This document shows positions 8,601 to 13,804 of a DNA stretch of 14,579 bases, piece by piece. A model generated the notes under the pieces. The model did no database searches, was not told where the DNA came from, and was given only the letters and a program-made list of their open reading frames with translations. Where the stretch lies: assembly GCF_001949145.1 (NCBI RefSeq), contig NW_019091362.1:10111972-10126550 (forward strand). Reading direction: 5' to 3'. The translations under genes were made by a program, and so were the position numbers. This DNA comes from Acanthaster planci (lineage: Eukaryota > Echinodermata > Asteroidea > Valvatida > Acanthasteridae). Numbering within the stretch: position 1 is the first letter of the stretch; the number at the start of each line of letters is the position of its first letter.

Positions 8601-11600
8601 ATCAAATTTGGACAGCTTTGAAATCAGTACTGGGTAATTCCAGAAATCAGGGGTCCAAAAGTGTGACATTTTCGTGTCCCTGTTACATCTGACCTTTGTT
8701 ATTTGACATGGAAATATCACTGGAATTGATTTCAAACTTTTACTATTTGTTTGGCAGGTACTTTGCATTAATTCATCACTCTTGGAAATCAGAAAATGTG
8801 TTCCGAACTTACAGAATCACATATCGGATGGACATCCTAATTTCTGGAATTACCCTAATGCATTTATCCTCCTGTAGTTATAATAGTCACAGACCGTCCA
8901 AAATTCAATATACTTCCCCCCTGCTACAGACAAAAGCAGGCCACTGATGGACAAAGCCAGCTTACTGATCATCAAGACTCACGGCACAGCTATATCAAGT
9001 TATAGAAACAGCCAGTCGATTCTGCTTTGTGTAAATAAACAAGGCGGGGGACTCTGAACTGCTAAACACAGTCACATACGTGTCACTGATAGGACAACTT
9101 TTTGATGAATGCACATTTGCATCTCAGGAGGGCTAATCCATTTTCTGTGAATATTTTGGCAGGACAGTTATGACACAGAATTGGTCAGTGTTACTGTACT
9201 GCCATGCTGCTTTCCTGCACCTGCTTAATTCACCACTGTAAAGAATTTTAATTGGGTTGGTATCTCATCTGAACAGGAATTAGCTCGTTCAATTACACAA
9301 ACATCCCTTTTGTTGGCCCTGACTGCAGAATGTCACACAAAACCGAGACCGTAAATACACAACTTCGGCAACATTTAGATGATAATGAGCGGGGATGTGT
9401 GATACCTTGCCTCTGTTCTCTGTTCCCCTGCAGGGGCCAATTTCATAGAGCTGCTTACGCACAGACTTTACTTATGCGCGAAATAACCTTGCTTGATAAA
9501 CAAAGGTTACCAGCTCAAACTCTGTGTGATTGCCATGCTAACCAAAAGACAGGTAAATACCATTCCAAAACAATGTATATCACAAGAGGTTTTGGCTGGT
9601 AACCCGATTTGTCAAGCAAGGCTTTTTCACACTTAGACAAATTTTTCGCTTAAGCGGCACTTTGAAATTGGGTGAAGGAACGTATTACTTACGGAAGTGA
9701 CTGTGCCGAGCAGATTCTCTTCATCCTCGCTGTAGATGGCTTTGCTGAGAACGAAAGCCTTAACCTCTGGATGCAATGCCCGCATGGCTTGCTGGGATAA
9801 CCTGGGAAACGACACACCAAAGCCCTCTGATTCGATGTAGCACAGTCACTATTCCCTGACCTTGCACACTAAACCTGAGGTCGCCAGTGGCAGGTGATTT
9901 TGAAGTGCTTTCATATCTAACCTGCGTCCTGTATCCTCCAAACTACTTCATACCTGAAAATGCTCCATTCTCACTAAAGAGCATTATACAAAGAAAAAAT
10001 GTTGTTTTGCCACAAAACTGAGCGGTTCCGAAAAGTATTGTTCATAGGTGCACCACTGACAGAATTGCTTTCAAGAAAAAGTGATGGCTATGAGAGTCAG
10101 TGAAGGGAAAGGACCCAACATTTGCAACAGTACGCTCTGTTCCTCTTGAGGAAATTACTGGAGCGACATAGGTCACTGAACCCCTGGTGGTCATATACAC
10201 ATCTAAAAACAAGACATGAAAATTTCTTTTCAACCCCTTGAGAAGAATATCCCGTTTTGGAAGGCAATCAATGAATGAAATTTCACAGTCCGTCAATCAC
10301 AAATGATATAATCGACCTACTTTGAGATGGCGGGGTCGTACAGCAGTGCGTACCATCTCTCCTCAACCTCCTTCAGTGTGAATCGACAGGAGAACTTCAC
10401 CCCCTGGTAAACGGTCTCCAAATCATTGGTCTGCAGGAAGCAAAATCGTCAACTTATGAGGTATTTCCAGCTCAAGAAACAATGACAGATTTCAAACTGT
10501 CAGTGCCCATACTCTGTCAATCTTTTCTAGTATCTTTGTCCATGTCTTCATTGCAGATAGTACATTGACCTTTGTGTGAAGAAAGTCTCAAATATTTCAG
10601 CAACTAGTATTTTTTTTCAAAATTTTGTCCTGAAAAGAGGAGATGAATGACACGGATTCTAATTTGAGGTCGGCCCTGAATACACCTGCTATTGAGCGAC
10701 AAACTCTATCAGACTTGCTTCTTTCGGTCAAGCCAGAGATTTAATTGGAAGCTAATGGCTGAGAATCGTCCTGAGTACACAACACCTCAACTGTCAACTC
10801 TCTTTGGAGTTGAGATGTATCCAGGAACGTTAATGATCCCATCTGCTTGGGACTACAGAATTGTTTTCCTGATTGACTGGTACAACAACAAAGATTATAA
10901 ACACTCCAACTGCTTCAAACACACAACCACAAACCCAAAACAGTGCTTTATGACAAACTCATGCAGGCCAGTACAGGACACCATGATCCACCCACTGCAG
11001 CACTTGTAACTAGCATGGACTGCATGATCAATTTTCAACATAATGTGCACAAAACTCACCAGGCAAGGGGGGGGGACACTTTCATTTATTAAATCGGTTG
11101 GGACCAAGTTGTGGCGACAAAAATGTGTCCCCATGACGTTTTCTGTCCCCACGACATGTAATAAACATCCGAGAGCGTGAGACAGGTGTGACTTTTTTTA
11201 TTTTTGTTATATATTTGGCCATACCTGCTGCACTGCACTGATCAGTAGGAGGTCATCCTGGGGTTTCCACCGTCCGTGATCCTTGGTGAGGGAGAGAAGG
11301 GACTTGGGCTTCTTGGACCGCCGGCTGGAAGAGGAGGGTCTGTGTGAGGAAGGTGGCCGGTGAGTTTGGGAGGTGGATGGACGTGAGGCAACCTGCTTTG
11401 ATGAGCACACACACACAAAAATTATAAACAGAAAGAAATAGGTGTCAGCAATTGTTCAAGTGTCATCTTTCTCATGTATGCTTAGGTTAAGTTTAGGTTT
11501 AGGTACAGCAGGAATCAAGGTTAAGCCTCATATCTGAACTAAAAGGAATGCAGGCCCTGGTACACACAGCTTACCAAAGGTGAACAACAAATGTACAGAA

Positions 11601-13804
11601 CTGTTGCAGATGGACTCAAGACGTGACATTTTCGGCATACCTTATAGTCCAAATATATGTATTCAGTGTTCTCCCCAGAGTCAAGAGCCACGAGTGCTCA
11701 GACCTTTGTTGTCATAGTTTCTCCAGCTCCGTCTTATCTATTTACTGTTTTTATATAACACCTAAGTAGATTCTTGTCATTTGATTGGAGGATTGTATGT
11801 CCCCTGATATTTTATAGACTATTTCACGGCTTACGTCATGTTGAATTTTGTTATATACACCGTGCAATTTTGGTTATGTGCAGTTTGATCTATTGCATGC
11901 AAAGGACTTCAATACGTAATTGGTCAACAGAGGGCATGTGTTATGCCCATGATCACTAAAATGGCGGCGGGTTCAAGCAATGTCGTGTTGCTGAATGACG
12001 AGGAAATTGTCGAATTACTTGACGGAGCGGACGCAAGAATACAAAGAAACAAATTCAGATGTTGTACGCCGACTAGAATGCATCAGGCAAAAGCAGATGA
12101 CAGAAGGTAAGTACCTTATTTATATTCCTTTATTTTATAAAAGTTATCCTCCAATCAAGTGACAAAAATGTACTTAGATGTTATATAAAACAATTAATGA
12201 ATGTTTTTCATTCGTGCAATGGAAAGAACACTGTCATCCGTTGAAAGCTGAAATGTTCCATTCAACTCGCCTGCGGCTCATTGAATGGAACATTTCATAT
12301 GTCAACCTACGAGAATATTCTTACCATTGCACTCGTAAACATTCTAATTTGTATAATATATCTCAGTGCATTTGTGACTCGGCACAGGATTCAAATTAGA
12401 ACACTGAATAACAAACCCTGAACATTACTTATTAATTCATAAAAGACTTTTGAACGGATTTGCGAAGAGACTTGTGAAAAGGACCCGATGTGGACTTGAT
12501 CACAACACTGCTCCACAGAGAGACAGAAATCAATTCACACCTTTCTCCTTTCTGTGACAGGTGGGTGGTGGACAGGGGGCTTCACAATCTCCTTCTCCTT
12601 CTCCTTCTTCTCCTCTTTCTCGACAGGCGGTGGCTGGCCTGACGGAGAAGTCGTTGATGACACCTTGCCCTTGGAAGTCTAAATTACGAATTTAAAGATG
12701 GACATACTATGATTAGAACCAGAAGAATTCCCAATCAGTTCTGCACTGCTCCTTTACGTCTTGCGCAAGTCCTCATACTATCAACAGGATTTTTTAAAAC
12801 TCCAAATACAAACATGTTTTGTACAATGGTCTTGTAAACATACCTTTAGTGAACTGAAATTTTGGAAGGACAGAGTCTAAACCCAGCAGGCTCTGGTGTA
12901 TTTTCACCTGATATTTCAGACAGTATTTCAATACCTGCAGCCAATTTCATGAAGCATGGCGTAAATTTGAAAGTGCGTGAGCCTTGTGCCACAAATTCAC
13001 GTCGTACCTGCACAATATACTTACGTTTGATTCAACAAAAAGTTGAGCAGCTGCGCCAGGTTTGTATTGATATTAAATTTCTTGGATGAAGACCAAAAGG
13101 GCTTTTACGTTGGCTGTTCCTCTCCAATATAATAACAATCATTTAACAGTCATTGAATCACCTCCATCCGCCATTTTCAAAAAAGTTTTGTCTTTTCTTC
13201 ATAAGAACCGAAGAGAAAATCTTGCAATTCTCCCCCGGCCAAACAAGTTTTTCATGACCTTCTACTACAAAGTTGTACATTTCTCTTTTAAGCCTTGTTA
13301 CGTTTGGCAATGATGAGGCTCAACCGAGCATGATAAGCTGGTTAAATCATTCATTTTCCCTTCGTTTGGCACAACTTACGCAACGATTTGTTGCATAAGT
13401 CATGGACTTACAGTCTTAAATTTGTTGCGCAACCCTCGCAATAAAATTTCGCGTAAGTGGAGTCATGTTATTCAGTTAAGTTTCATGAAATGGGCTGCTG
13501 AATGGTTTTTGTCTTATAAATCACACAACTGGTGTAATACTGTCAATCCACGTACCTTCAGTAAGCTGCTCTCCACAAGCTCATCGTCAAACTTCTTGCG
13601 CTTGATGGAACGCGAGGAGCTGCGTCTCTTCGTCAAGCTGTCACTGATGAGTGGGGATATGCCGTACTGAGGCGTCATCTTGGGGATGCTAGCTGTTCCT
13701 GTCGCAGTGACTACGGTCCGTGTGACTGTAGGGCGTGATGCAGTTTGGGATGCTGGTGCTTGGCCAGTACCCTGCACGGTAGCTTTTGGTGTGGACATGG
13801 ACAT
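2592..13804 (-). CDS. mcrs1: MCRS1 orthologue (microspherule protein 1), 12 coding exons, 497 residues
   Basis: Spliced CDS, minus strand, in order: 13804-13556, 12678-12541, 11392-11225, 10430-10321, 9801-9693, 8437-8299, 7634-7559, 7044-7016, 5459-5367, 4891-4809, 3763-3548, 2675-2592. All junctions are GT/AG and phases match; the sum is 1494 nt. Seen in the translation: KRRSSSR/KRKKFDDELVESS (residues 59-80), a Lys/Glu linker (about 84-129), GRWKPQDDLLL opening the MCRS_N region (169 on), NFSDAED acidic stretch (about 316), a charged helix (331-370), FDNQTLAVLRGR, and an FHA domain (399 to about 485) with GRS, SRRQ and NNG. These match vertebrate MCRS1 almost block for block; human MCRS1 is about 462 residues, so the excess is in the N-terminus and linker. 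Known role: nuclear subunit of the NSL/MOF acetyltransferase and INO80 complexes, also spindle assembly. Least certain are the start codon and the exon 2 boundaries. Confidence 0.93.
2676..3547 (-). other. mcrs1: MCRS1 intron 11
   Basis: 872 bp, GT...CACAG. It contains a C10GA6 homopolymer junction (about 3343-3359) just downstream of the exon 11 donor. A plus-strand open frame of 150 codons (2951-3403) resembles no family I know, is antisense to the intron, and has low-complexity ends. No mobile element is recognised. Confidence 0.85.
3548..3763 (-). CDS. mcrs1: MCRS1 coding exon 11 (residues 399-470), FHA domain
   Basis: The acceptor is CTCTGTTGACAG. The exon reads ITIGRSTSDSTVDVDLSLEG, then PAWKVSRRQGLIKLRNNGEF, then YVANEGKRAIHVDGK and the LNNNSVVE strand. 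These are the FHA signatures: GR at 402-403, the SRRQ phosphopeptide loop at 424-427 (MCRS1 proteins have Gln where the classical FHA has His), and the NNG turn at 434-436. It ends GTGGAG before donor GTGAGG, phase 0. The exon is clearly more GC- and CpG-rich than the introns around it. Confidence 0.97.
3764..4808 (-). other. mcrs1: MCRS1 intron 10
   Basis: 1045 bp, GTCAGT...GACAG. The main content is the hAT-type element at 4274-4646; the remainder is AT-rich with homopolymer A/T runs and nothing recognisable. Confidence 0.85.
4274..4646. mobile_element. Non-autonomous hAT-type element (MITE), 373 bp
   Basis: The ends are TAGGGCTGTGCCGAATA on the left and, read inwards on the other strand, TAGGGCTGAGTCAATTC on the right: the first 8 bp are identical, then divergent. 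The element is flanked by a perfect 8-bp direct repeat, ATTTTAAT, at 4266-4273 and 4647-4654. An 8-bp target duplication and a T/CAGGG terminus are the established marks of hAT transposons. Subterminal TGAATATTC-type palindromes occur at both ends. There is no open frame of size, so it is non-autonomous and was mobilised by a transposase elsewhere. Confidence 0.85.
4809..4891 (-). CDS. mcrs1: MCRS1 coding exon 10 (residues 371-398)
   Basis: The acceptor is TTCTCTTGCAG. The exon reads (G)MTSPAFDNQTLAVLRGRLV then RYLMRSNE, almost identical to the vertebrate SSPDFDNQTLAVLRGRMVRYLMRSREI block. It ends AATGAG before donor GTCAGT, phase 0. Confidence 0.96.
4892..5366 (-). other. mcrs1: MCRS1 intron 9
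   Basis: 475 bp, GTAGGG...TTGCAG. It contains an A12 run (about 4980-4991). No repeat or gene is recognised. Confidence 0.85.
5367..5459 (-). CDS. mcrs1: MCRS1 coding exon 9 (residues 340-371), charged helix
   Basis: The acceptor is CTCCTTTTTCAG. The exon reads (E)LSVFDRRQKREIRNLENE then IVKWQYLVDSVT, matching vertebrate ADRRQKREIRQLEQELHKW. The heptad-like pattern predicts a helix or short coiled coil ahead of the FHA domain. It ends CACGG before donor GTAGGG, phase 1. Confidence 0.95.
5815..5833. repeat. Single left-hand 19-bp unit
   Basis: ATTTTGAGGTGCCTTGGGC immediately precedes the inverted repeat. It matches, in the same orientation, the units at 6171-6244 on the other side. Confidence 0.7.
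5834..6170. repeat. Large inverted repeat (foldback), arms about 120-140 bp
   Basis: The left arm, about 5834-5975, and the right arm, about 6056-6170, pair along two long blocks. Block one: GAGTTAAATTTGAATAAAAT then CTGGTACAC on the left, matched by GTGTACCAG then ATTTTATTCAAATTTAACTC on the right. Block two: CACTGTTGCTATACCT then a GGGGCAAGCTTTT segment on the left, matched by AAAAGCTTGCCCC then AGGTATAGCAACAGTG on the right. The blocks are separated by an unmatched 15-30 nt. The loop is about 80 nt. There is no transposase frame; it is probably a foldback or MITE-like element. Confidence 0.85.
6171..6244. repeat. Degenerate 17-19-bp tandem array, four units
   Basis: The units are ATTTGAGGTGCCTTGGC (6171-6187), ATTTAGATGTGCCTTGAGC (6188-6206), ATTTTGAGGGGCCTCAGGT (6207-6225) and ATTTTGAGTTGCCTTGGGC (6226-6244). 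They are clearly related but diverged, so this array is older than the minisatellite at the left edge. Confidence 0.75.
7016..7044 (-). CDS. mcrs1: MCRS1 coding exon 8, 29-nt microexon (residues 330-340)
   Basis: The acceptor is TTTTGTGTATAG. The exon contributes G to complete Gln330, then DQRDDILEH, then one base of Glu340, and is followed by donor GTAAGA. It fits the conserved vertebrate DMRDEVLEHEL segment. Without it the frame would break between exon 7 (phase 2 out) and exon 9 (phase 1 in), so conservation and phase both demand it. Confidence 0.92.
7045..7558 (-). other. mcrs1: MCRS1 intron 7
   Basis: 514 bp, GTAAGT...TATAG. It contains a C8 run (about 7243) and a T7G9 junction (about 7306-7321); nothing else is recognised. 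Confidence 0.85.
7559..7634 (-). CDS. mcrs1: MCRS1 coding exon 7 (residues 305-330), acidic segment
   Basis: The acceptor is TTGTTCTTGCAG. The exon reads VQPMPRGDHVLNFSDAED then MLDDTQLQ, matching the vertebrate VQPLPKGDQVLNFSDAEDLI block. It ends CTCCA before donor GTAAGT, phase 2. At 76 nt it can be identified only through conservation and the flanking phases. Confidence 0.95.
7635..8298 (-). other. mcrs1: MCRS1 intron 6
   Basis: 664 bp, GTGAGC...TTGCAG. It holds a 16-bp copy (8206-8221) of the sequence spanning the exon 6 3' end; the remainder shows nothing recognisable. Confidence 0.85.
8299..8437 (-). CDS. mcrs1: MCRS1 coding exon 6 (residues 259-305)
   Basis: The acceptor follows a long pyrimidine tract (TTTTTTTTTTCTCAACAG). 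The exon reads TSQPTVETFQELI, then PARTAKALYTHWLLMKQYHL and LPDQS, strongly matching vertebrate MCRS1 (TSQPTLETFQDLL, LARTAKALQAHWQLMKQYYLL). It ends CAATCAG before donor GTGAGC, phase 1. Confidence 0.95.
8438..9692 (-). other. mcrs1: MCRS1 intron 5
   Basis: 1255 bp, GTAAGT...CAACAG with a strong A/T-rich pyrimidine tract. It holds the foldback at 9434-9672. 8460-9430 holds no recognisable gene or repeat. Confidence 0.85.
9434..9672. mobile_element. Foldback/MITE-like element with CCAATTTCAT ... GAAATTGGG ends
   Basis: The left arm (9434 to about 9514) begins GGGCCAATTTCATAGAGCTG and continues CTTACGCA...CCTTGCTTGATAAA...GGTTACCAGC. The right arm (about 9595-9672) reads GCTGGTAACC...GTCAAGCAAGG...GCTTAAGCGGCA...TTTGAAATTGGG. 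The arms pair over about 80 bp with roughly 70-75% matching by eye; the spacer is about 80 bp. Elements with these termini are, from memory, very common in echinoderm genomes, which is one basis for the taxon guess. No clear target duplication is visible. Confidence 0.75.
9693..9801 (-). CDS. mcrs1: MCRS1 coding exon 5 (residues 222-258)
   Basis: The acceptor is CGTTTCCCAG. The exon reads LSQQAMRALHPEVKAFVLSK then AIYSEDEENLLGTVTS, matching the vertebrate ACQAMRQLHPEAIAAIQSKALFS block. It ends ACTTCC before the consensus donor GTAAGT, phase 0. A foldback repeat (9434-9672) ends only 20 bp inside the following intron. Confidence 0.95.
9802..10320 (-). other. mcrs1: MCRS1 intron 4
   Basis: 519 bp, GTAGGT...TCCCAG. 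No repeat or gene is recognised. Confidence 0.85.
10321..10430 (-). CDS. mcrs1: MCRS1 coding exon 4 (residues 186-222)
   Basis: The acceptor is CTTCCTGCAG. The exon reads TNDLETVYQGVKFSCRF then TLKEVEERWYALLYDPAIS, nearly identical to the vertebrate MCRS_N segment. It ends ATCTCAAA before donor GTAGGT, phase 2, and the split codon is completed by G of exon 5 to give Lys222. The exon is too short and too split to show up as a long open frame. Confidence 0.95.
10431..11224 (-). other. mcrs1: MCRS1 intron 3
   Basis: 794 bp, GTATGG...CTGCAG. It contains a G9 run (about 11066) and a short imperfect direct repeat, TGTCCCCATGACGT / TGTCCCCACGACAT (about 11126 and 11144). A 105-codon plus-strand open frame (10692-11009) resembles nothing I know. 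Confidence 0.85.
11225..11392 (-). CDS. mcrs1: MCRS1 coding exon 3 (residues 130-185), start of MCRS_N region
   Basis: The exon begins with a Ser/Arg/Pro-rich stretch, then SKKPKSLLSLTKDHGRWKP (about 155-173) and QDDLLLISAVQQ, a close match to the vertebrate GRWKPADDLLLINAVLQ block. It ends CAGCAG before donor GTATGG, phase 0. The acceptor is preceded by a TG repeat rather than a clean pyrimidine tract, and reads AAGCAG, so two in-frame AG choices exist (see findings). Confidence 0.9.
11749..12190. mobile_element. Element with about 45-bp terminal inverted repeats
   Basis: The left arm, 11749-11793, starts TTTTATATAACACCTAAGTA and ends GATTGGAGGAT. The right arm, 12146-12190, starts ATCCTCCAATC and ends TACTTAGATGTTATATAAAA. 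Compared strand to strand they differ at about 4 of 45 positions. The internal 352 bp contain a well-formed start codon and splice donor. I could not fix a target duplication, so the superfamily is undecided. It is best read as an internally deleted or short non-autonomous DNA element. Confidence 0.75.
11961..12107 (+). pseudogene. Decayed first exon of a mobile-element gene (possibly Crypton/DUF3504-like)
   Basis: ATGGCGGCGG has an excellent start context (A at -3, G at +4). It opens a frame reading MAAGSSNVVLLNDEEIVELL then DGADAR. The frame ends at an in-frame TAA (12108-12110) that overlaps a perfect donor, AGAAG/GTAAGT (exon end about 12105). After about codon 28 the +1 frame reads NTKKQI then MLYAD before a TAG. 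N-termini of the form D-E-E-I-x-x-L-L...D-x-x-NTKK are, from memory, typical of Crypton/KIAA1958-like tyrosine-recombinase-type proteins abundant in invertebrates. So I infer an exon 1 remnant with a one-base shift. It sits wholly inside the terminal inverted repeats and is antisense to MCRS1. The family call is tentative. Confidence 0.4.
12199..12344. repeat. Long imperfect hairpin with a perfect 17-bp inner stem
   Basis: The inner stem, TGAAATGTTCCATTCAA (12249-12265) and TTGAATGGAACATTTCA (12281-12297), is perfect around a 15-nt GC-rich loop, CTCGCCTGCGGCTCA. The outer arms continue to pair (GAATGTTT, CGTGCAATGG on the left; CCATTGCACTCG, AAACATTC on the right). It probably is a foldback element or a terminal hairpin of a larger element. 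Confidence 0.85.
12541..12678 (-). CDS. mcrs1: MCRS1 coding exon 2 (residues 84-129), Lys/Glu-rich linker
   Basis: The acceptor is ...AATTTAG and the exon begins ACTTCC, reading TSKGKVSSTTSPSG, then EKEEKKEKEKE, then a proline/histidine stretch, and ends AGAAAG before donor GTGTGA. Both ends are phase 0, joining exon 1 and exon 3 in frame. Vertebrate MCRS1 also has a low-complexity Ser/Pro/Lys linker between the basic motif and GRWKP, so position and composition fit, but there is little residue-level identity. The purine-rich GAGAAG run (about 12588-12621) would act as a strong exonic enhancer and may vary in length. Confidence 0.7.
12679..13555 (-). other. mcrs1: MCRS1 intron 1 (between coding exons 1 and 2)
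   Basis: 877 bp, GTACGT...ATTTAG. It carries a putative diverged foldback element (12937-13498), listed separately. The short open frames in it resemble nothing known. Confidence 0.75.
12937..13498. mobile_element. Possible diverged foldback element with GCAGCC(A/C)ATTTCATGA ends
   Basis: GCAGCCAATTTCATGA (12937-12952) and TCATGAAATGGGCTGC (13483-13498) are inverted copies with one mismatch in 16. The ends resemble those of the element at 9434-9672. An inner hairpin, ACTTACGCAAC / GTTGCATAAGT (13374-13384 and 13390-13400), recalls the TTACGCA words of that element. The intervening arms pair poorly, so this may be an old or rearranged copy. Confidence 0.4.
13556..13804 (-). CDS. mcrs1: MCRS1 coding exon 1 (residues 1-83)
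   Basis: The exon carries a Ser/Thr/Ala-rich N-terminus, then the basic KRRSSSRSIKRKK block (59-71, a likely nuclear localisation signal) and FDDELVESSLLK, which is the best-conserved N-terminal motif of MCRS1. It ends CTGAAG followed by the donor GTACGT, phase 0. The start is taken as ATG 13804-13802, the first ATG after an in-frame TGA about 15 codons upstream; it has A at -3. A second ATG two codons later (13798) and Met43 are alternatives. The AG at about 13839 could be the acceptor of a 5'UTR intron, so true transcription may begin further right. Confidence 0.85.

Larger units (their letters stand above)
11393..12540 (-). other. mcrs1: MCRS1 intron 2
   Basis: 1148 bp, GTGTGA...AAGCAG. 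It is crowded with mobile-element structure, listed separately: the terminal-inverted-repeat element 11749-12190, its internal exon-like frame 11961-12107, the long hairpin 12199-12344, and an outer 12-bp inverted pair at 11660-11671 and 12399-12410. Confidence 0.85.

Noticed and set aside
10692-11009. 105-codon plus-strand open frame in intron 3
   Set aside because: There is no family resemblance, no splice or start context that stands out, and its composition is like the surrounding intron.
11112-11160. TGTCCCCATGACGT / TGTCCCCACGACAT near-repeat
   Set aside because: It is short and imperfect with no further structure; noted in the intron 3 entry only.
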